A stretch of DNA of 64,000 nt from Pyrrhosoma nymphula (taxonomy: Eukaryota; Arthropoda; Insecta; Odonata; Coenagrionidae). Shown piece by piece: positions 56,150 through 64,000 of this stretch; position 1 is the first letter of the stretch; each line of letters opens with the position of its first letter. The notes under the pieces were generated by a model. It made no database searches. It was given only the letters and a program-made list of their open reading frames with translations, and was not told where the DNA came from. Made by a program: the position numbers and the translations under genes. Location of the stretch: contig OY754331.1 in assembly GCA_963573305.1 (NCBI GenBank), forward strand, positions 68,747,275 to 68,811,274, read 5' to 3'.

Positions 56150-56610
56150 AAATAAAAGCGGAAATGACGGGCAATAAAGGCGGGAGGGATGCAAAGAACA
56201 GTCTTTAAGGGCGGCATGTAGGGGGATGGAATTGGTCGGCGGTTGTGATTGGTGTGAGGGAAGAAATAATCTTGTCCCTTGCTTTTGCTCGCCACTCTAC
56301 CTCTTCCAATTTATAACTTTTGGCTGGTCCGCATATATAGAGAGGAGACTAGAACTACACTGTCCACGTCAATCCCAACTCTTTAAAGTATCTTCATCTC
56401 ATTCTTTGCGACAATTAAATTACAGTAATTTCAAAAGAAAGACATGATACTCTCCACACGGTATTTCAATCAGCCCGCCGCGGTTCGACATGGACAAATA
56501 TGTAATCGCGTCATTTTTAGGTAGGTAAAATGAAAAATTGACGGCGTCAATGAAATTTCTTTCAATTTACCGAAACTTCCAACTTATAGAATGTTCAGCA
56601 GTACTTCTTA
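56150..56610. other. No gene recognised
   Basis: Mixed composition between the PLE and the next inverted-repeat element. Short frames on both strands are not recognisable. Confidence 0.45.
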
Positions 56611-56611
56611 A

Positions 56612-57510
56612 GGCGGCTTCACACATTGAAGTTGACTTCTATGGAAGTGTCGAATGCAGCGATGTTTATGAAGGAGTATCTCTATGATGAGTATCGCTAC
56701 TTGCAGCACTTACTACTTACTATCTACTTACTTAATCTTTCTACTTAAACATTACTTCCGGCTTTTTTTCAATAAAAGCATGACGGAAGTAAACATTGCA
56801 TATGACAATTTCGAAAACAGCCTAATTTCGGTAACTATGGAACTTATTTTATAGCTTGTTATTCAATCCAAGAGCAGTCACAAGTCTTACCTTTAAGTAA
56901 CCTCTAGCAACAAAAAAGACAACAGTGTCCGGCGAGATGTATTGGAATAGCATTTTCGGAAATGAAAACCAATAGATAAATTAGCTCACTTTATTTTACA
57001 ATTGCGGCACGTGCTTCGGCGTATTACAAGGCCATCATCAGATACAATCGACATCAGGTACTCGACATCAGGTACTGACATCATTTTATGCCCCTGATGA
57101 TGGCTATGTAATACGCCGAAACACGTCGCAATTGTAAAATAAAGTGGACAATACTATATCTTTTGATTATCATAACAAAAACGACATTTAAGGATCAAAA
57201 TAAATATTAATTTATGTAACAATAAGTCTCCTTGCAAATTAGTTCTTTGTTTACATATATTTAATCCCCACTCGCAGTCATGTGATCAGGATTTCATCAT
57301 ATGCGATGCAAAATCAAAGTACTACTTGCAGGCGAATTTGAAGCAAGTCTATTTCACCGAGCAAGTGCGAATCGTTGCCGATTACTACCACTACTGCCAC
57401 ATAATTCCGAGATTAAAAATCGAAGTACAACTCGCAAGTAAGTCATGAGGAAATAGCTGCAGAAGTAACTTCCATGAGGAAAGTGTTCCATGTGTTCGGA
57501 CCACCCAATG
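56612..57510. mobile_element. 0.9-kb DNA element with imperfect terminal inverted repeats
   Basis: The left end GGCGGCTTCACACATTGAAG and the right end, complemented GGGTGGTCCGAACACATGG, share the form GG-GG--C-ACACAT. Both subterminal regions have repeated AAGTAAGT/ACTTACTT-like and GGAAGT motifs. The middle is taken up by an inverted PLE-type structure (56990-57147). No transposase frame is seen and the target duplication is unclear. The ends resemble those at 7121 and 59500, so a common superfamily is possible. Confidence 0.45.
56985..57147. repeat. Inverted pair of PLE ends with hammerhead-like motifs
   Basis: CACTTTATTTTACAATTGCG on the left is mirrored by CGCAATTGTAAAATAAAGTG on the right. 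Between them each arm has a hammerhead-like core. Right arm, plus strand: CTGATGA (57094-57100), a GGC/GCC stem, GAAA (57118-57121), ACACGTC with predicted cleavage after 57127. Left arm, minus strand: CTGATGATGGCC and GCCGAAGCACGTGCC, where the second box and the cleavage triplet are altered. Stem I is poor in both. The spacer has a 14-bp tandem repeat, CGACATCAGGTACT. No PLE coding sequence is left. Confidence 0.65.
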
Positions 57511-57584
57511 ATTCGCGACGTTTTTTCAAGACGTTTCGAAAACCATTACGGTACAGAGCTCAGTTGAACACCTCAGATACCTAC

Positions 57585-58369
57585 ATATGATTGATGCCGA
57601 ACCCCTGATGCACCCAATGTCCTTGCACTTGCGGCAGGGTGAGGACAAAAACATTCCCCGGGAAGACCCACGTTTTCCTCCCTTGCCGTTACGATGTTGC
57701 CAACGGCGACGTTCGGGGGGTGGAGGCAGGGTTTGTTGTCCCTCATATCCCTGTCGAAATGCCTCTCCTCCACATAACCTGGCTCCCTTCAGCAGGCAAA
57801 AAGATCAACACGATCAACACCATCAACAACGTTTTTATTTTTTTCCAACTCCCCCCTACTCCATAGCTAGACGGCATAAGAGGTCTCCCGTGGCGTTCAC
57901 ATGGCAACGCTGTCGCGAGAAGAGGAGGAGGGGTAATCGGCTACAGAGGGAAACCCGAAGTGGCATAGTGGGGGAGGGGCGGGAGGGCAGGAAGAGGAGT
58001 GAGGGAGGAGAAGTACAGCGGAGTGGAGGGCTTTTAACTCTCGTCGAATCAGTTCTCCACCAAGTCCCGGCAAGTGCGTGTCGTCGTTGTGTCCCGAGAG
58101 CGTGTATACAACAGGGCCCTCAACGCGTATTGCATCCATTGTACACACGAAAACCCACCCTCCTCCCTTCACCCCTCCCTGTGTCTCTTCCCTCCCCTCC
58201 CACAAAAAGAGCCAGCATCCAGAAAAACCACCCCCGCTAGTGTCAAGGACGGCCCTGGAAGCCGGGCTCTGCGCGTGCCAGTTCGGAAGTTCACCCCACA
58301 ACCAGGGCTAAGCTTGCACAGCTGATCGAGAGGAAAGAGAAAAATCCGCCGTGCGCATAAAATAGAGAG
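57585..58369 (+). promoter_or_regulatory. C+G-rich segment, candidate promoter and 5' exon
   Basis: CpG-rich sequence, sharply different from its surroundings, ends on the plus strand at AGAGAG|GTAAGTCT, a near-consensus splice donor with GT at 58370. A CATAAAATAG TATA-like string lies only 15 bp before the donor, too late to serve this exon. AATCAGTTC at 58047 resembles an arthropod initiator. Overlapping Pro/Arg/Ser-rich frames on both strands are typical of composition, not coding. The segment may be an untranslated first exon of a host gene reading to the right. No downstream exon was recognised. Confidence 0.35.
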
Positions 58370-58379
58370 GTAAGTCTCT

Positions 58380-59498
58380 CTCCCACAGCCTCCCCGGCGC
58401 CCGCGCGGACGCGAAAAACCTGTTATGCGCGCAGCTCTCGCAGTCGGATACGTTTATAAACCACAACTCCGTTACAATTCCCATTGCTTGGTACATTTTC
58501 CGGTAGTGACGAGGACGAACGTAATACTTGGCCTATTGGGAGCTGCAGCCATTTGGCTCCGCTGGCAGCTGACCATGTGCAGCTCACTTCTCTTGAGCGG
58601 TAGGCGAGACTCGTCGCCAACAGTGACCGATTTTACCTTGCGCCATTGAGGCATCGATTGTTTTTTTTCAGTAATAAGCCAGGTAAAGACCATTTGTGGA
58701 ATTGAGTTCATCATCTAGGTGTATGGTTTTCGATTCTGTGTTAGATGTTCCCCGGAAGGTATAATTTTCGTCGCTTACATTCACCGCTTTTGTTTCTCGG
58801 TCGCTTTAAAAACATGCAGTTGTTTTGGTATTGTTCTATTGTATGCCCTCCCTAAAATTGGCCTTATAGCATGAATTATCAACGTTGCAATGTTGCTGTA
58901 TTATTGTTCATCGAATTCGTATTCCAAAATAAATCTGATTCGTTCGATTGAAGAAGCTCATAGCGAGGAAGCCGCGATTCTTTTTTCTTTCAAGAACGTG
59001 ACAATCGTGACATACTTCCAAAAACAAATTATGCGGGAAGGGCCATGAAATGTTATTATGTTTTTCATCATACCCATGTTGGAGATGCCTTAGAAGAGAA
59101 TGCAGCAGGGTATTCAGAATACATAGGCACATTGTTTCACGGATAAATAATATAATTCCGTGAATGTTGAAATTCAGTGTTTCTAAAAATGTTCAAAATA
59201 TGAATGCTAGATATTGAAATTCCGTTGGTACTTCTAAAATGTTCAATAATTTTACTGTTAATATTTAGGTTGGTGTTTAACTGTAATGAAGCAATAAATA
59301 AAGCCAATTTAATCGATTTGATTTCATTAAAATCATCTTATTCATACATATAGCATAAAACAAAATAGGAGGGATATAATAGAAAAGTACCATTGGTTTT
59401 TTTCTTAACATTCCTGGGAAAATGAACTCGAAAATCTATATCTTACGAAGTGTATGGGTTGAAAACGAAGTGTATGGGTTGTGATGAAATTCTGTGTT
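58380..59498. other. No gene recognised
   Basis: The first 250 bp are still moderately C+G-rich. The rest is AT-rich. It would be intronic if the donor at 58370 is real. Confidence 0.45.
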
Positions 59499-59499
59499 A

Positions 59500-59764
59500 A
59501 GGTGGGTGTACACTAGCAGGTTTATTACGCAAGTTACTTGCTGTGAGTGACTTTCGACGTAAAGTTCAGGAGCAAACAGCTCTGCAGGTCCGCTTGCAAT
59601 AAAGTTTCGGCAAGTCGCTTGCGGAAGCGTATTGTTGCCGGTGAAAACAACAACCAATCTGGCTCTGCACTAACTTGTGAACAACTTGTAGTGAGAGAAA
59701 AGTTACCCGCAAGCTCTTGCTGAAGAAACTTGCGTAAGTAACTTATCCGTGTAAATTCACCCGA
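59500..59764. mobile_element. 265-bp MITE
   Basis: The left end GGTGGGTGTACACTAGCAGG and the right end, complemented GGGTGAATTTACACGGATAA, are imperfect inverted repeats. ACGCAAGTTACTTGC near the left and CTTGCGTAAGTAACTT near the right continue the symmetry. Several internal CTTGC/GCAAG motifs repeat on both strands. There is no coding capacity, and the target duplication is not clear. Confidence 0.65.
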
Positions 59765-59769
59765 AGAGG

Positions 59770-62700
59770 GAAATTTGGTGGAGGGATGACGTGATTCGTC
59801 GGCAATAGTACAGATTGCTTTTTAGTAAAACGCCAGCTGGGTTAAGACTGCTTGCGGGCCAAAGTCCAACGGCGAGGTTCGTGGCTTATGATTATTTTCT
59901 CTGTTCTCGGAATCCGGGAAGCGATTTGCTTCCAATTCACGTCAAAATTAGCCGGAAGCAGACGTCGTTCGGAATGAAACCTTTCGCGGAAATGATCTAC
60001 GTGAGTGTCCCGTAAAAATTACCTGCCGCCCGCGGTTTAGGGCGAACCTGGGTGTACTTGAACAAGAAATAGGGCCACGTTGGATTCCCAGGGTACGTTA
60101 CCTTTTGTGTCGGGCGGTAGAAATGGGCGATACTGGCCTTAAGAGTTCAAATTTCAATGAAAATTCGACGCGATCTTATCTCCTAAAAATTGTAATGTGG
60201 ATGAAATTCCGCAATGACACAAGATTTACTAAGGGAACATATCGTACGAATGGCTATCATTTTATGCGACGACGTTCTCGATTTACCTGGAATGCGTTAT
60301 CCCCACGCAAGGACGGAAAGCAAGTATTTTTCCTAAGTCATCTCCCCTCTAGTGATACCTTAACTTTTAGATATCATTCTCAACTTACAAGAGTTTCGCG
60401 GTGATGATCTGAGTCCTAAAAATGCTACACGGCCGTGAGATAAAAAAAAACTGCGGGGGATACTGCTCGCAGAAAGAGCCCATTCCTTCCCGAAAAGATT
60501 TTCCGCACGAAAGTATTGCTACACGACAAACAAAGGTGAGACAACGACCTGAGGCGCGATCATGGATCTTTCACGCGCGCGCAGTCGCCACTGATATCTA
60601 AGGCGCGAACGTCCGTTGTTGCGAACTGTTCGCAGTCACAGGTCGTGCGACTCGTGATGAACAGTTGATTTGAAGAATAGGCGTAATTTTAAAAACGTTC
60701 ATCTCATTTTTCTAATACATTAAGGTGGCCGTAGAGGTAATCGTGGCTCATTGAGTGCACATTTTAATAATTTTTTATGCAAGTCGAAAACTAACTTCTA
60801 CGACCACATATTATTTAAGTATACGGGTACGTCCAGTGGAAAGTGGACAAATTGGAAAAAAGAGATTTTCATGGTAGAGTGATAATGTTTCTATTTTTCT
60901 TTTTTTTTTACTTTTTTAGTTTCATTTTTAATTTGCCATTTCAATGCTGAAGTGCTACCCCTACCATTTAAATTTCCCGAACAAATTTGAATTTGCTGTA
61001 GGTATGTGCCTTCACTGCATGCTTGACGATCCGTCACAAGAGTAACCACTTTTTCTACTTGTAACCTTGTTTTTGTCCGTCTCTTTATATACTTATACAT
61101 TATATATTTTTGTACTTCATTTCTAAGACAATAGAGTAAAATATAAAAAATATTTCAAGGGTATATTGTAATTTGAAGAAGAGAAAATTGATTTATGTTA
61201 TATTGTGTATTTCAACTGTCTTTTTTGGTCACAAGACATAACACAATTTCTATGTGCTTTTTATATACTAAATTGATGACCTGAGTCCTGAATGTTTGGA
61301 TGTAATTAATAATATTATGTATTCTAATTCATTCAAAAGTGTTTCCTATGAAAATTCTAATATTTCTATAACCCTGACAGTTTTAATGGAGTCAAATGTG
61401 TCAAAATGTCACAAGAGTAACGGTGGACAGGCCCATACCTGCTTTTGCAGTGGAACTCACCGGTAACGGAAAGGACTCAATAATTATAGTTTGTATTGTT
61501 GCCTTCATTTAAAGCATGTTATGGCTTGAGTTTTCGGCGCGGTATTCGAAATTTAGGTATAAATTCTATTTAAATATGTAATTTTTTCATATTTGCGTCG
61601 CACCTTTATATTTGTTAGAAACCATTAAAATAATATTAAATGTGTTATTTCCCGTTTAGAAGAAAATCTGTACATATATTTAATCAAATTATTACCAAAT
61701 GTAAGCCACGCTCTGTAAGGCTAAATGTTAAAATAACATTGAATTGTAAAAAAATCAAATCGGTGAAGTGCAATTTTTATACTCTTTTATCTACAGATAT
61801 CACCAACAAGAACGCGTATGCGAAGTTTCCCACTTAATCTATGCATAGACAAAAATCGCTCCAGCCACCTTTAAGCGGAGACAAAACTACGATAGCGCGA
61901 TCGCACGCGCTATAGAGATCAGTGAATCACGCCCGTAGACATTTGGACTCGCTCTACCAATCGGAAGCAGCTTGCAAAAGAAAGTTCTCTTCTCAGTAGT
62001 AGAAGCAATTGGTAGGTTAATAAGGTACAATGAAATGACTGAGAGAATCCATTGTACTGCGAAGTATGTGGCGCAGTCAGCCAAAATCGGTCGACTTGCA
62101 ACTGAGTCTCTTTTCCGGATTTTGCAACAGGAAAATCTTGCTTGTCGCGCACGCCTGCCCCTCCCCCCCCCTCTACCGGAATGTGGTTCGGGTAGCTAAA
62201 TTTATTCTCCACCGTGCTGGGGTTAAGGTGACCGAAAAAAGTCAGCGGTGTACATCCCATTCTTGAAGCGAGCAATATTTTTATTCTCGAATCAAATGCT
62301 AAGCCACCACCAGACATATACTGCCAAGAGAGAGTAAATACCCGTTTGTCAAGGTACTCTAAAAACGTTTTGCAAAACTAGTAGTTTTACTGCTACTTTT
62401 ATTAAAATATACTCGTTAAGGGATACACTCTTCCGTTAGACCTGGTTTTTTCAAACGTTTTACGGAATGTAGAAAGTTTTAGTCCCGTGAATTCGTTCAT
62501 CGTAATACAATTTAGCAAAAGGAATCGCGTGAAACGTAAACATTTTGGGGGTACTTGTTGAAGAAAACAAATTTGAGTCAAAATATTTACAATCAAATGA
62601 ATATTCCATCGCCTTCAAAATGTTCCTCCAATCTGAAGGTGGTAAATTGTGGTAGGGAAAGAAAAAGCAGACCCCTCAGGACAAATTTCCATCACATTCC

Positions 62701-64000
62701 TGTCACCTACCTTTTACACAATCCTGATCCTTCGAAGTCACAGTGAAGACCTCAGCGAGTATGCAGGTGCTATAGAGAGCACTTCAGCACCTACCGAGAG
62801 TTTTTAGCAGATTTCCTATCTGCTTCCGTCATGAGGTATTCCACTACTGCTATGAAATACTGTAAATAAATCTTGCTGTATGAGCGAAACAAAGCGATGC
62901 TGTCAAAGAAGTCTATACTATCCCGAAAAACTTGAAAGTGAGCAGCATGCATACGGGACAAGAAACGCTTAGCGAGGAGAATGTAAAGTTGTATCAAAGT
63001 CTCTGGTCACACAATCTCAGTTCGTGGATGAGTTTTCTGTTTCTCTATTCCGACGGAATCGCCATGGGCTGTAGTCGTTATGACCAGCGCGAAAAATGTA
63101 TTTTTGAAAGAGTAAAGGTTTCTCGAGATTTTAAGAACAAACAATTGGAGAAATTGGAACGGTTTACTAAAGCAACAGCGTATTTTTCCTGACTTGTTTT
63201 CTGTGTACGTCAGCGCTTGAAGTTATACTCAATTTCCAAAACCTTGCAGTCCCAGAGCATTTTCACTCTCAAATGTAATGGTAGTTCAGAGAAACATTCA
63301 GATGGTTTCAATGAAGAGGCATAGTTTTCTCTGAAAGCAGCAAGTAAAATGATTAAGAAAATTGGGGAAAGCCATCGACTCACCTCACCAGTTAACGACT
63401 GTAAATGATGATTTAAATAGAAATATTATGATAACTTATTTCATCAGGCACCAAAATTCCTCCAAAATATGGCTTTTTAAACGTTGTCTTTTATTCCAGC
63501 TGTCTTAAAAAGTCTCTTCGAGAACTTATTGCTTATCTTTTTATTTAAATTAGCGTTCTCAGTTATCTTAAAATAATTATATAGATTTACATAATCATTT
63601 TTAGCTATCTATTCCCATTGTCACTCAAAATCTTAACCGTAGATGAATTTAGATAAAAATTCAAATATGATAATTGCTGGCAAATACACCAGAGGAGAAA
63701 AACGTTTCTTAAACAGAGAAGTACGGCAACGCTCGTACTAAAGATTCGAACATCCTAAAAAATTAAGGCAAAATACAATTTTTTTTACCCTCAAGGTGCC
63801 TTTTCTCTCATAAAAATTCATGTGTTGTTTTGGTACTGTTTCCGCAGTTTATGTGAACCAGGCACACCTTGTGCATCACATGAGCTGCCAAAGGTCAAAT
63901 AATGATTTCCCTGCTTTCTCAAAGAAACCACTTTTTGTTTCGTTTTTAATAACCCCGAAACCAAATTAGCCAAATCTACACTTGTCTCGATTTTTTCTAG
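59770..64000. other. No gene recognised
   Basis: The region 59800-60650 is less AT-rich and includes a donor-like AAAGGTGAGAC at 60530, without other exon evidence. From 60660 on the sequence is AT-rich. No RNA gene, repeat or protein family could be supported. Confidence 0.45.

Noticed and set aside
57587..58301. 217- and 134-codon frames on opposite strands
   Set aside because: Low-complexity Arg/Pro/Ser content, overlapping on both strands of C+G-rich DNA; no recognisable domain.
1..64000. CRISPR array, operons, phage or bacterial genes
   Set aside because: No regularly spaced repeats with unique spacers, no tightly packed frames and no ribosome-binding-site pattern; the contents are those of an animal genome.

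Overview
This window looks like AT-rich, gene-poor chromosomal DNA from an arthropod, most likely an insect. The evidence is one intact-looking metazoan 5S rRNA gene, several tRNA- and 5S-derived SINE heads with split pol III promoters, Penelope-like retroelements (PLEs) of the GIY-YIG type, Jockey- and CR1-like LINE remnants, and many short inverted-repeat DNA transposons. I cannot name the species. No open reading frame longer than about 280 codons exists, and every coding stretch I could recognise is a transposon fragment. There is no bacterial-style gene packing, CRISPR array or operon.

Layout. 1-3985: nothing recognised. 3985-6870: 5S-derived SINE, a PLE endonuclease fragment, a 5S rRNA gene, a hAT transposase C-terminal remnant and a tRNA-derived SINE, bracketed by GCCTATTT-rich sequence that may be the ends of an old hAT element. 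7120-8563: a 1.4-kb inverted-repeat element. 9465-15265: two CR1-like reverse transcriptase remnants, a tandem repeat, SINE heads, and a PLE copy split by an 806-bp hAT-type element with an exact 8-bp target duplication. 18730-20375: a Jockey-like LINE split by a CR1-like LINE with a 5-bp duplication. 20376-40330: mostly unique AT-rich DNA with a 194-bp tandem duplication, a GTTCATGAAC-rich repeat, a SINE, a fold-back element, and a C+G-rich segment ending in a splice-donor-like site near 27098. 40345-45324: an inverted SINE pair, a fold-back element, two more SINE heads and a 550-bp inverted-repeat element.

47710-57520 is the richest part. It holds a 153-bp near-perfect palindrome built from PLE termini, a 610-bp PLE insertion with a 14-bp target duplication, a second PLE copy in head-to-head arrangement, a 501-bp hAT-type element, and a 1.9-kb PLE with a nearly complete reverse transcriptase between two inverted terminal arms. 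Each of those arms carries a hammerhead ribozyme motif and a G-rich tract. Another inverted pair of hammerhead-like motifs lies at 56990-57147. 57585-58370 is a second C+G-rich segment ending in a strong splice-donor match. The rest to 64000 has one small inverted-repeat element and nothing else I recognise.

The most interesting theme is the density and diversity of hammerhead-like motifs linked to PLE ends: at least three sequence families in 64 kb, repeatedly arranged as inverted pairs. Hammerhead ribozymes in PLEs are established knowledge. The inverted-pair structures and a shared extra base between the CUGANGA box and stem II are what seem worth checking. The two C+G-rich segments with donor sites are the only hints of host genes, and they are inference only.
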